In this document: positions 1 to 9,474 of the stretch, piece after piece | How positions within the stretch are numbered: position 1 is the first letter of the stretch | How the letters are laid out: the number at the start of each line of letters is the position of its first letter | Assembly (NCBI GenBank): GCA_020747015.1 | Contig: JAGTJM010000007.1 | Span: forward strand, 372,001 to 436,000 | DNA: 64,000 nucleotides | DNA from: Pyrenochaeta sp. MPI-SDFR-AT-0127 | Taxonomy: Eukaryota; Ascomycota; Dothideomycetes; Pleosporales; Cucurbitariaceae | Direction of reading: 5' to 3' | The notes under the pieces: model-generated | Told to the model about the DNA's origin: nothing | Databases searched by the model: none | Seen by the model: only the letters and a program-made list of their open reading frames with translations | Position numbers and translations under genes: made by a program

Positions 1-81
1 GCAGAGGAGATATAGGAGAAAGCGGGGGACAGAACACGAACAAGACAATCATCAATTTTTGACACCTGATCCATCATCTCA

Positions 82-124
82 ATCATCAATTTTTGCTAAG
101 CGCATTTCAGCATTCTATCTGACA
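82..124 (-). repeat. Partial MITE-1 terminus
   Basis: About 40 bp match, in inverse orientation, the first end of the MITE-1 copies at 3630 and 49282 (shared core GCTAAGCGCATTTCAGCAT, ending TATCTGACA). The rest of the element is not recognisable toward the window edge, so this is a diverged or truncated copy. Confidence 0.5.
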
Positions 125-194
125 GTAGTTCTGTAGTTCTGTTATACACAATGTGATGGAGATCATGTTTGGCAACTGGAACTACTCATAAATT

Positions 195-390
195 GTAAGG
201 GGCTGCGCAAAGGTTGCCGATGCCTGGTAACAGGATTGTATTCAATGAGGAAAGAAAGCTATATCAGGAGTAAGGCAGCATTTATATCTGCCTAACTCCT
301 CGTGACTCTATGAACGAGAAACTTCTAGAAGTTTCCAGGACTCCGAAGGTTCCACGGAGGAACATTACAACTAGGCTTTAGCCTATTACA
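195..390 (-). mobile_element. Solo LTR of a copia-like retrotransposon
   Basis: A 196-bp unit runs from TGTAAGGGGCTGCG to GCCTATTACA. Read on the minus strand it has LTR-type TG...CA ends and an internal TATA-like AGATATAAATG. It is flanked on both sides by the same five bases, TAAAT (190-194 and 391-395). The same unit recurs at 31435, 44647 and, opposite and truncated, at 52858. No internal domain is adjacent, so this is a solo LTR. An unoccupied copy of the surrounding DNA lies at 54868-55014 and has TAAAT only once. Confidence 0.85.
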
Positions 391-507
391 TAAATATTGT
401 CTTTAGGAAGTGAATGATTGATTGGTTCTGATCTGGTAAACACTGTGTTCATATATGCATGTTTCCAATTAGGCAGCAACCTGATGACTCATTCTGGTGC
501 ATCCACT

Positions 508-983
508 TGTCAGCTAAAATGCGCTATCTGGCGCGATAGGATTATAATTGAACGAGATAATCGATTGGGCGGTCAAAAAATATGATTATTGTATGTGTCC
601 TTTTGTTCCTTGCTATTTTTCCTTTTTATGTAGTGTGTGTGTGTGCCAAGTGGTTACACCCGAGCTTTGTACTACTGTCAGATAAGAGACATAAAAACTG
701 AAGTACACGAATACTGCATCGTGGAAGGTATCACCTATGTATCACCGATGTATTGGGTCTGTGTTTAAAAGGAGAGAGAACAGAACCAACGAACAGGACA
801 ATGAACACGATCACGAAAACGACAAAAATAAAAATACAATAACCTGACCCCCATCAATTCTCACCCATTCTGACCAAAACATTCATTAAATTCTGACAAC
901 TACAATTCAGTATCGCGTACCCTCGCTGCTGTGATGTAGATCTAACAGCATACTCTTTCCGGGCACGCACCTTATATCTGACA
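508..983 (+). mobile_element. MITE-1 copy split by a nested MITE
   Basis: The left end TGTCAGCTAAAATGC and right end TATCTGACA match the MITE-1 termini. The middle matches other copies: GT-rich tract, GGTTACACCCGAGC, then CAGTATCGCGTACCC. The copy is interrupted at 671-903 by another element (next entry). Its own flanks (CCACT and AGTGC) do not form a convincing duplication. Homology to the 54868-55014 repeat stops at its left edge. Confidence 0.65.
676..898 (-). mobile_element. Nested MITE-2-type element inside MITE-1
   Basis: A 223-bp element starts TGTCAGATAAGAG and ends AAATTCTGACA. It is flanked by identical ACTAC (671-675 and 899-903). Removing the element and one ACTAC rejoins the MITE-1 sequence. 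Read on the minus strand, its first bases (TGTCAGAATTTAATGAATG) are those of the MITE-2 copies at 16084 and 54237, but the interior differs. It is therefore a relative sharing termini, not a full copy. Confidence 0.8.
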
Positions 984-1495
984 AGTGCATGGGCAACTGG
1001 TTTGCGCGGAAGCTCATCTCTTCAGAGGAGCCGCTAGCGATGATTGTAGATGCTGTGGAGATGGATGATGAGATGGATATTGATTTCGATGAGGAGGATT
1101 GGAATGTATAATAAGGTGGCATATTTCGAAGAATTGAGCATATATACAGCATCTACCTTCCCTACCTACCCTATCCTCTACCCACCACTCTACCCACTCT
1201 ACCCGGATAGAGAAGTGGGTAGAGCTCCCTCTACTCTACAATGCCTAAGTATGGACTTGCAGTATCTGCATAAGACATCCACGTACATATAGAAGGCTGC
1301 ATGGTAAACGACAACATATTTTGGGTTGAATTATCTCTATCCGACTCGCTAGAAGTTGCACCATCAGAAACTCTATCTACACAATATCCTAGCGCTATGT
1401 CCTGGATCTGGGCAAAAGGTTATCTCAGTAGAGATATCACCGACCAAGAAAATGTCAACATGGCAAGATTGATAATCATAACGCACTCACACACC
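984..1495. other. Intergenic, CTACCC-rich tract
   Basis: No supported gene. Positions 1155-1240 hold imperfect CTACCC/CTACCT repeats followed by an inverted GTGGGTAG. This could be the subterminal remnant of a transposon, but no partner end was found. Confidence 0.4.
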
Positions 1496-2185
1496 TCAGA
1501 CGCCATCCTTTCCAGTCCTCGCCATCCTCCTCTTCAATCTCCCCTGATTCCTCTGCAACGTCTCAAAGTTCGTCCCAGGTCCATAACTACACCCACACCG
1601 TCAGCAAGGTTACAACTCACACCACAGCTCACACTCTCCTCTCCCCAATATACTCCCAAATATCATAGGGTCTCAACTTACTTGAACATAAGCACCATCC
1701 CATCGTCCACTCTACCCTCCCTCGCACAAGCCTTGACGCAAACACCAACAATACTCTCAAACAGCGCAGTCTGCTCTGGAATCAACTTCACCCCACTACC
1801 AACCAAAATCCCATCGAATTTCTCCTCTTTCAGCTTGTGTTCCAGCCAATCAAGCCCACTCTGTGGATCGGTGTCGTCTACGAAATACACCGTGAGATTG
1901 TATCCCGCCCCCCTGGTTGGAATCAGTACCGTGCGGAAATCAAGAGAGAGGCATGGCCTCATAGCACAAGGGGCTAAGGAAGCTCCAAGGTTGCCATAGG
2001 ATGTTTATGATAGGTGAGTGCCCTGCGTACCTGACCCGCGCAGTATCAGCGTCAATCTCGGCTTTAATTTGTTCAGGCGTGCCATATAGCTCGCGGAAGT
2101 AAGCTGGTATCTTGGAGTGCACGTTGAGGCCTGCGAGGAGGACTTTGGGCTTGGTAGGTGAGACAGTGGAGTTTGATGAAGACAT
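1496..2185 (-). CDS. Hypothetical protein, 158 aa, three exons
   Basis: Exons 2185-2031, 1912-1682 and 1586-1496 join in frame through GTACGC...CCAACCAG and GTAAGT...GTGTAG introns (118 and 95 nt). The start is the first ATG of the frame (MSSSNSTVSPTKPKVLL). A TATA-like TTTATAAG lies about 85 bp upstream. The product alternates beta-like and helical stretches (KVLLAGLNVHSKIPAYFREL, then NLTVYFVDDTDPQSGLDWLE, then FDGILVGSGVKLIPEQTALF) and ends with MVLMFNYGPGTNF. That suggests one small Rossmann-like domain. No signal peptide or membrane segment is visible. I do not recognise the family. Clean splice sites across both introns argue that the gene is functional. Confidence 0.7.
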
Positions 2186-2247
2186 GTTGAATTGCTTGCT
2201 TGCTGGCTTGCTTTTTGTTGAAAAGTATTGATAGTATTAATCACCAT

Positions 2248-2974
2248 AAGGAGAGTTTTGGTGTACTTATAAAAGTTCCAAGACGACCAGTGCTTCTACT
2301 TTTGTCTTAAACGTCGCCTCCTCGGTTGTATCGTAATGCGCAAACGTGTTCTATTGGAGTTATCGCTCGGTCTATTCGGGCCCCGATGTTTAGATATATC
2401 ACGTAACATCGACCATAGTAGTGGTCCACAATTGGCTACGATGTGTTTACTAAATGGTGGAGTATAATCTGCTGACCAAGGAGATCTTCGTGCCAAGTAT
2501 CTAGACTTGAGCGATTTGTCAGTTTTTCGACAGGCGGCGCAGGCAGCTAAGCGCTAGGCTGACGAATTTAACATCTCGGCCCCGCCAATGTATGGGAAGA
2601 CTGTCAGCGCCTCAGAAGTATGGGAGAGGAATACTGCAAGTGGACGTTACATAAGTAGGATATTCCAAGGGTTTGACTGATCGCGTTGATCACGGCTTGT
2701 TAGCTTGATCTTGTTATATATTATATTTGTGCATCCCAAGTCTTCATTCCTTGGTGTAATATATGAGCCGTTTGAATGGGACATCTTGGGTGGCTGTCTT
2801 AGCGAGATCTGATGGGGCTGCTTAGGGAGGCTCGGTGGGGCTGACGACACCTTTACCCAAGCTACCATGCAGCCAAACTAGGCTAGACATAAAGTGATTT
2901 CTGTGACCTCTTCTAGATAGAGCTCGAGAAGAGGGGCGTACCTCTTTTTTTCTTCCTTAATCAATCAATACGCA
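2248..2974. other. Intergenic region
   Basis: About 700 bp between the 158-aa gene and a transposase fragment. Only short open frames without family features are present; no gene or repeat is supported. Confidence 0.5.
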
Positions 2975-3420
2975 ATGATGGAGCATCCCAACCATGAAAG
3001 CCCTGTGGCAAATCATACGCCGATACCGACGTACGACATCTCCTTCGATTCGTACGCGCCTACCCAAAGTCTACCTATGCAGACGGACGTTAAACTAACT
3101 TGCGGGCCCACTTGTTCTATCAAAACCATTAAGAAAATCCTCAAAGATCACGATCTCTCTAATTGGCGCGCAAAACGCAGACCAGAGCTCACAACAGTTC
3201 ATGCGGCTAAACAACTTGCTTGGTGTCTTTTACAAAGGTACTGGAATAAGGAAGATTGGTGCATAGTGAAGTGGAGTGACGAGTGTTCAGTAGATCGGGG
3301 GCAGGATAAAGTGCAAGAATAGGTATTTCGTATCCCAGAGCAAAGATGGGATCCAGACTTCGTACAAACATTAAAGTGTAAAGAGATATGTCTATCATGG
3401 TCTCAGGATACTTTTAGGAC
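2975..3420 (+). pseudogene. Tc1/mariner-like transposase fragment
   Basis: The frame contains SIKTIKKILKDHDLSNWRAK (second helix-turn-helix-like part) and WCIVKWSDECSVDRG, the region around the first catalytic Asp of fungal Tc1-like transposases. After a TAG stop the same frame continues VFRIPEQRWDPDFVQT, a typical continuation, so the stop is a nonsense mutation. The second Asp and the Asp/Glu box are missing and no terminal repeats were found. It is a dead internal fragment ending just before the decayed zinc-cluster copy. Confidence 0.75.
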
Positions 3421-3483
3421 CTATCCCAGTCCGACTTATATATCCTAAATTGTGATTTTGAGTCAAAGAAGCATAGATAGTGG

Positions 3484-3963
3484 CAGACCGTTTAGTGAAC
3501 TGAGCTTTTATAGATGCGTTTCAACCGCATAGGGAACGAGAATCATGACGTACTTTTCATCTCTACACTGATTTTCAGTGATACAATACTAAGAATGTAT
3601 TGGTAGCCTCCCATCGCACTATGTACAGTTGTCAGATAAAATGCTGAAATGCGCTTAGCAGAAAATTGATCATTGTGATCATTTATTATTGATTGTTTTT
3701 CTCCATTATGTAGTGTGTGTGTGTGTGCCAAGTGGTTACACCCGAGCTTTGTACTACCATGCAGTATCGCGTACCCTCGCTGCCGTGCTATAGATCTAAC
3801 AGCATACTCTTTCCGAGCACGCACCTTGTATCTGACAACAGTAGTCGAAAGGAATGCCCTGAAAACGTGCGAAGACTTCGAATTCTGATACCTGTCATGT
3901 ATGCTCTGCAAATGTGGCAAATTGGATCTTGTTTCATGCCAACTTTGATTGATTGTCATTGTT
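3484..3963 (-). pseudogene. Decayed copy of a zinc-cluster regulator 5' end
   Basis: This stretch is collinear with the 5' part of the intact Zn(II)2Cys6 gene at 21549-23239: start codon, first Cys pair, intron, second exon. Read on the minus strand it begins MKQDPICHICRAYMTG where the intact gene has MKLKQDTVCHTCRAHKIG. The second half of the cluster is altered (CDG followed by loss of Cys residues and stops). The intron contains the MITE-1 copy at 3630-3837. It is a truncated, decayed duplicate; nothing downstream of exon 2 is present. Confidence 0.7.
3630..3837 (+). mobile_element. MITE-1 copy in a pseudogene intron
   Basis: A 208-bp element has 9-bp inverted ends TGTCAGATA/TATCTGACA and identical flanking ACAGT (3625-3629 and 3838-3842). 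The interior contains a GT run near 3713 and the segment CAGTATCGCGTACCC shared with the copies at 508 and 49282. The homologous position in the intact paralogue has a single ACAGT (23137-23141), so the empty site is visible. Confidence 0.85.
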
Positions 3964-4017
3964 TTTATAATGAACTCCGGCCCACGATTCTACGCTATCT
4001 ACAGATGAAATGTTCCC

Positions 4018-6015
4018 CTATAGACCAAAGTCTCCCTCAACGAATGAACCGTGAGGACCAAGCGCATAGACCTGTGGCATGTCCGCCCTTGCTATCACCT
4101 CAAACGTCTTGCCGTCGAGCCCAACAAGAATACTGTTCGTACCCTCACGATTGATCGTAATCGTGATCACAATCCCGTCATCTTCTTCTGTCGCACCAGG
4201 GCGCTGAATGAAAATGGGTTCGGTGGGACAGCTTTCACCATTCGGTGGGATCCACGATTTGAACGTGCCCGTTTTCCAATCAGATTTGAAGAGATGGCCG
4301 TAGAACGACGCGTGGGTAATTCCTACCCCATTACCAAGGCGGCCAATTGGTACTTCAGTACCTGGAGCGGCGACACCGTTACCAGATACACCGTAGACAT
4401 AGCGATAATTGGGATCCATCGAGGCAGGCTTGGAGACACGTGGGAGTTCTGCCGCCATGCCTGGGATAGAAGCCTTGACCGTGCCGCGGCCAATGACACT
4501 GGGATCCATCTTGTTCACGGCTTCTAATTCATACCGAACAAGGTTTCCAACCTGGTATGGCTTGAGGGGGTTAACGATGTTTGAAATACTATACTCCGAA
4601 TAAGGATAATGTTCCTCCTTGTAGCTGCAAATGTCGACGTGAACATTGACATTTCCAGTCTTGGGATCCACATAATCGTACGCATTTGCTGTGTGAAAGA
4701 AATAGAAGTTTGGCGTTTGATAAGATGCGACACTGTTTGGCTTAGCTAAGAGGCGCTGAATCATACACTTGGAACACAGAAGTACTAACAGCTTGCCGTC
4801 ACTCTTGTTTAAGACGTAGAACAGTGTTGGAAAATCGTGTTCACACTGCATCGCTTCGATCAAAGGCTTTGTGGGATCACTGGTATCCATAGAGACCGGC
4901 TATTACATATTAGCTAAGATAGATTCGTCGTTTCAGTTTAATGGTGTACCACTCACGTTTCTGACGAACACAACATACTTATCGGTCATTGCGAGAGCGT
5001 GTGTATAGCAAGGCTTACAGGGAAGCGGTGACTTCCATAGGAGAGCTGCCGGGTTTGATGCAACATCCAATGCGAAAACATACATAATGCCAGCTGCGTC
5101 GATCAGATAGTTGAAAGTTTGCCCTCGCTTACGATCGTGGACAGGATGAGCACAACAACCGTTTCCAGCGAGTTCCGGGTCAATGTCCGCATGAGTAAGC
5201 AGTCGTTTCGGCTCGAGGGTTTTCGCGTCACAGACTTGCATCGCGTTCCAGTCGGTATGGACTAGGATCTGGATTCAACCGTGAGCTTAGTAAAGTTCAT
5301 TCTAAGACCTCATAGGCCCTCACTTACCTCTTCAGTGGCCGGGTTTGCTGCTTGGGTGCCTCTTGAGTTGGGGTTCTTATCCATTGGAAGGTGCATACCG
5401 CGGCGTGGCTGCACATTGATATTAATATCGTCTGGTGCCGAGTGATCGTTGGGTAGATACATGGTTTGCTGTGCACTAAGGTTAGACTCTGGTTGCCCTG
5501 ATCACGACTATTTAACGCTCGCCTACCTGAGCTCCTAGTAAGGCTGAACAGGGATCTTGAGCTACTATGAGGGGAGTGTTTGGGTTGGGACCCATGAAGG
5601 AGCTCGTTACGTAGCCATCCCTCTTGGCTCGCCGAATAACGCCGTCATGAGTGTAACGACTCATGTAATAAACGCGGCCATCAATCATTCGAAACTTATG
5701 GAGCAGCGCCAGACCATCAAAGAGGTGCTGGAATACCACTCTGGGCGTCGAGTCATCATCTGAAGTGGGAACCGTGAAACGGCCAACGCCAACCCTGTAT
5801 TCGTCAATATTAACTTGCAATTGGGCTTAGAGGTTCAGCATGGTAACACGCCTTAGAAAAGAGCCGTGGAGCCAAGTAGGCCACGCCCCACTGAGCTTAC
5901 ACTCGACCTCCTTCGGAGTTTCTGGGACATCGCGCAGGTAAGGCGGAGCGTACTTGAGTTCGTCCTCGGTAATGATGTGCCAATTGTAACCTCTAGGCTG
6001 TTGTTCAGGTGCCAT
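4018..6015 (-). CDS. Carotenoid oxygenase (RPE65/CCD family), 569 aa
   Basis: Six exons join in frame: 6015-5852, 5794-5527, 5468-5328, 5268-4957, 4899-4790 and 4732-4018. The product has the length and order of fungal carotenoid cleavage dioxygenases, non-haem iron enzymes that split polyene chains. The four iron-binding histidines are present: CCAHP (H232), CYTHALAM (H281), FFHTANAYD (H345) and GPHGSF near the C-terminus (H559). FDGLALLHKF matches the conserved beta-propeller segment near residue 80. Intron 1 would be GC-AG (AAG|GCGTGT), the only choice that yields the family motif FLRVGVGRF. The other introns are GT-AG. No signal peptide is seen, so it is probably cytosolic. The substrate cannot be told from sequence. 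No carotenoid synthase or opsin gene is next to it. Confidence 0.9.
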
Positions 6016-6071
6016 CGTAACGATCGAGGAAAGTTTGTATTGTGATGCAACAGGTGATGATAGTCAACGCG

Positions 6072-6080
6072 GTTTATATA
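6072..6080 (-). promoter_or_regulatory. Probable TATA box of the carotenoid oxygenase
   Basis: Minus-strand TATATAAA lies about 60 bp upstream of the start codon at 6015. This is an inference from position and composition only. Confidence 0.4.
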
Positions 6081-7444
6081 TACTGAATCTGATACGCGAC
6101 TTCGATGATAGTAACGAACTTGTAGTGCGGCATACAGTGCCTTTTATAGTTCGCCTTCTCTAAATGGCCGAATATTATGAAGCTGGTGTGTAAGCGGACG
6201 TTCCAACTTGCAAGCATTACAGGATCACGATGTTTCAATTTGGCATTTTGAGGCCCGATTATGGATCACCAACATGCAGGAAGGCCGTTGAGTTCGGCCA
6301 TGATACGTAGTGATCCCTGCGCTCTTCTAGATGCTGCGCACTTCCCTTACCAAAATCAGTAAGGTGCATGGCTACTCGCAGGGGGAGTCTAGTTGATGTC
6401 GAGGCTTAGGCTTCGTAATCTGCAAGTACCGGTTGGACTCGTCTGTCGGAGATCAAAACAAAGATTTCATCCGATCCGTGGACCGTACTTGAATGCGGAG
6501 ATTTCAGTAACAGGGGTGACATTGAGCTCATAGGGCTCTTGACTTGGTAATCCTCAACTACCGGTTGGGCCCGGTTATCGGGTATGAGAAAGAACTTACA
6601 TCCGATCTGTGGGCCGCCAAGTAATTCATGGTACGGGAGTAGAGCCAGGCTAGATTGCCGGGAAATACTTCGTACTGAGGAGACATGAGCCCAGCGGCTA
6701 TGCGGTCGGAGTCTTGGCGGATTCTGGTTCCTAACTCAGTCTAGTGCTCTCAGCTTCTATGGCGATGATTCCGCTGCACATTGTTAGTAGTAACGTAATT
6801 CCCGGCATCTTGACCATCCGTGCATCTTGACCTCCCTCACCGCCTCTTCACCACCCAACTTCAACACGGCGCCAAATGGTCAACGAAGCAGGTTTTCAGA
6901 AGGCGCTTGATGATCTGGAAGCGCAAGTGCCAAATTAACCTCTTCTACCATCGGTCAAACACCAAACAAACAACCAAACAAAGGCCTTAATCCTGTATTA
7001 ATTGATAGAATCGCAAGGCGCTTTTTGGCTTGTTTGTTTGAGGAAAGTTACCAGGAGTAAATCAGAAGATTGTTTGTTGAAAAGTCTGGACATGGAGGCG
7101 GAAAAAGTAATCATCATTGACGCTACATTGGCTTCACACGAAGTGTTCTTCTCGGGAACGGGTGGACATATACCCATACCAGTAATGCAATGTTTGCATT
7201 GCATCTGACTTATGTAGCTATTGACTAGGTTTAATTTGCACATTTTTCTTAGCACATCTTAGTGACGTAGGCGGATATTAGGTAGTAAAAGTAAAACAAT
7301 AAAGCTTCGGCACGGAAGCAGAAGCCACACATTATCCCGATCCGCAATCCTATACAATCCTTCCCCCTGCAGTCTCTTGTATTTCTTTCAAAGCTGACTG
7401 CTCAACTTCTTGCAAACAACTTTTGATCATTCTCATATTTCAAA
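6081..7444. other. Intergenic region with two diverged direct repeats
   Basis: No gene is supported. About 70 bp at 6410-6480 and 6538-6610 are diverged copies, sharing TAATC, ACCGGTTGG, CATCCGATC and GTGG blocks in the same order. Open frames near 7000-7250 on both strands overlap and lack any family feature. The region is the probable divergent promoter zone between the carotenoid oxygenase and the DJ-1-like gene. Confidence 0.4.
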
Positions 7445-8137
7445 ATGGCCTTATATAAAGTAGCCGTTTATCTTTTCCCCGGAGGCGACCTTTTGGATTT
7501 CAGCGGCCCAGTGGAAATATACAGCGCCCAACCCGACCCAATAAAACCAAACTTCGACATAACCTCATTCGCGCACCACAATCCTGTCAAACCACAGACC
7601 AGCGCCTTAGTCTATGTCCCGAACGCGTCGTTCGAAGAACTCGCAGCTAAGATCGAAGAGTACGACATTCTCGTCATACCGGGTTCGCACGGCGACTTAA
7701 TCAAATCCTTCATCGCATCGAAAGAAGGCAGAGAGCTTGCATCTCTGATTAAAAAATTCACCTCTCTATCGCCCCGCACACAAGGCAGCAAGAGGTTTCT
7801 CCAGTCGGTATGCACAGGCGCTATCCTTGTTGCAGCATCTGGCATTCTTTCCAACCGCACAGTAACAACACATCATTTGGACTTCGATCTGATGAAGCAG
7901 GTGGCAGACCAAGCTGCTGGTGGCGATTCGAAGATTAAGATCGTAAAGAAGCGATGGGTTAATGCGGGAACGACGGATGCGGGGGTCACAATTGTGACCG
8001 CCGGCGGCGTCAGCTCAGGAATTGACACCAGTCTTTGGGTCTACGAGCAGTTCGTGGGCAAAGAGGCGGCAGATTGGGTAGCAGAAGTTGCGGAGTTCGA
8101 GAGGAGAGGAGAGGCTTGGGGTGTGGCCTCTCCTTAG
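7445..8137 (+). CDS. DJ-1/PfpI family protein, 230 aa
   Basis: Single-exon gene. It opens with the beta strand KVAVYLFPGGDLLDFSGP, has YDILVIPGSHGD near residue 73 and the nucleophile elbow SVCTGAILVAASG with Cys123. It continues with the TTHH segment around residue 143 and ends with helix LWVYEQFVGKEAADWVAE. These are hallmarks of the class I glutamine amidotransferase-like fold used by DJ-1/ThiJ/PfpI proteins (chaperone, hydratase or isonitrile-hydratase-like members). Length and the intact Cys argue for a functional protein. The exact reaction cannot be predicted. The start ATG is preceded by AA (CAAAATGG), a good fungal initiation context. Confidence 0.88.
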   Translation: MALYKVAVYLFPGGDLLDFSGPVEIYSAQPDPIKPNFDITSFAHHNPVKPQTSALVYVPNASFEELAAKIEEYDILVIPGSHGDLIKSFIASKEGRELASLIKKFTSLSPRTQGSKRFLQSVCTGAILVAASGILSNRTVTTHHLDFDLMKQVADQAAGGDSKIKIVKKRWVNAGTTDAGVTIVTAGGVSSGIDTSLWVYEQFVGKEAADWVAEVAEFERRGEAWGVASP

Positions 8138-8602
8138 TGGTTCTGTTATCTCAGGTTGGATAGGTTGTATTTCTGGCAAGTGGTTTGCAGATAGATTGGT
8201 GGATTTGAGCACTGGTGAAAGGAGATGAGGAACTAGTTGGTTGATGGATAGAGTCTATCGAAGTGACTGAATATACATCCTCCTGTTATATAATCAGTGA
8301 TGAGACAAGTTACATTTAAGCAGCCATGATAGCTGACTGTGGAACTATGTTCTCTATTAATTCGATCACTGGTCTTACGGGAGAATCCTTCCGTCGATCA
8401 TTTCCTAATCACAGCTTCGTCATCATGCTGTTTAATTTATTCTGTGACTCCTCCTGCAGCCACGAAGAACGCTCCCCCAGTTGTTAGACAAGTATTCGTA
8501 AAAAATTGCACTTCCGAAATATCGGTGACGCGTCAAAAGTTTTAGTTGCTAGGCTCGCGTAAGACGCGTCCCACAACCATTTTACATTAGTTACCTCCCA
8601 TA
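8138..8602. other. Intergenic region
   Basis: No gene seen. Holds the 3' flank of the DJ-1-like gene and the 5' flank of a Tc1-like fragment. Confidence 0.4.
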
Positions 8603-8769
8603 ATGCCGCCACGTCGTCAGTTTGGCGCAGAAATCCCAGGAAATGCCCGCCGAGGGCCTAATTTGACGCCCCTGCAGCGACAAGCAATCATCTCTAAAGC
8701 TGAGGCTGGTGTTCCAGTTGCAGCGCTTGTCGCTGAGTTCACTTGCTCACCCAACTGCATCCGCACCAG
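8603..8769 (+). pseudogene. N-terminus of a Tc1-like transposase
   Basis: MPPRRQFG, then NARRGPNLTPLQRQAIISKA and VPVAALVAEFTCS, give the first helix-turn-helix of fungal Tc1/mariner transposases. The reading stops at 8769 where the terminal repeat of hAT-1 begins. The continuation is not found on the other side of hAT-1, so the junction is not a simple insertion. Confidence 0.6.
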
Positions 8770-9101
8770 CAGTGATCTCAACGGTTCGGTTTACCATTTG
8801 AACCGAACTCAATTTACCGCCAAGACTCGGTTCAATTCAATCGTCTGAAAAAACCGATGGTTACCGGTAAACCAACGGGTTACCGCCAAGACTTGATGGT
8901 GGCGTTAACTAAGTGTCAGCTGTCCGCCAAGAACTGGAGAAACGTCATGACGGCCAGTAGATGGATACTGGCTACCTTTGTCTGGAACGAAGATATCAGT
9001 TGAAGTTTAGCCTTTAACTCACCACGTATCTTGATTCAATAGTTTGATATTGCATCTTGTTTTAGTTGTGTTTCTTGTGAAGGCTTGGCGGCTAATCTAG
9101 G

Positions 9102-9267
9102 TGTTAGAATTTGATGCATGTTTTTGGTCAGAGTGGATGGGTGAGAATTGATTGTGTTCTGTCTACTGCTTTCTTCTATCGCTCCTCTGCTTCCGAAGGT
9201 TCCGTAGATTGCAATAGTTATCGGTCCTACTATTTATCGCTCTTTCCTTGTATTTGACAATCTGACA
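9102..9267 (+). mobile_element. MITE-2 copy inside hAT-1
   Basis: 166 bp from TGTTAGAATTTGATGCATG to GACAATCTGACA, flanked by identical CTAGG (9097-9101 and 9268-9272). The interior is nearly the same as the copies at 16084 and 54237 (CTCCTCTGCTTCCGAAGG, TATCGGTCCTACTATTTATC). It has no coding capacity. Confidence 0.85.
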
Positions 9268-9474
9268 CTAGGACCGGACGAAAACAAATATTTCTTAGAA
9301 TATTATTTTATACGATATCTTAAATTGTCTTCTCTGTTTCCCTTTGAGAAACGAAGGACTTCTTCTCTCTTGCGCATCTTGATCCTACAACATAGAAGTT
9401 CATCACGAATAATGGCATCTATATCCCCGGAGCCATCGGTCGAGGCTTCCTTCGAGCCATCGGTCGGGCCGTGA

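Noticed and set aside
4051..4527. 158-aa plus-strand frame over the carotenoid oxygenase
   Set aside because: Antisense shadow of exon 6, which holds two of the iron-binding histidines.
5849..5849. GT donor at C|GTGTTACC for intron 1 of the carotenoid oxygenase
   Set aside because: Gives the wrong phase with TACAG|G; with the earlier AG it gives a 36-nt intron and disrupts the conserved FLR-VGVGRF block.
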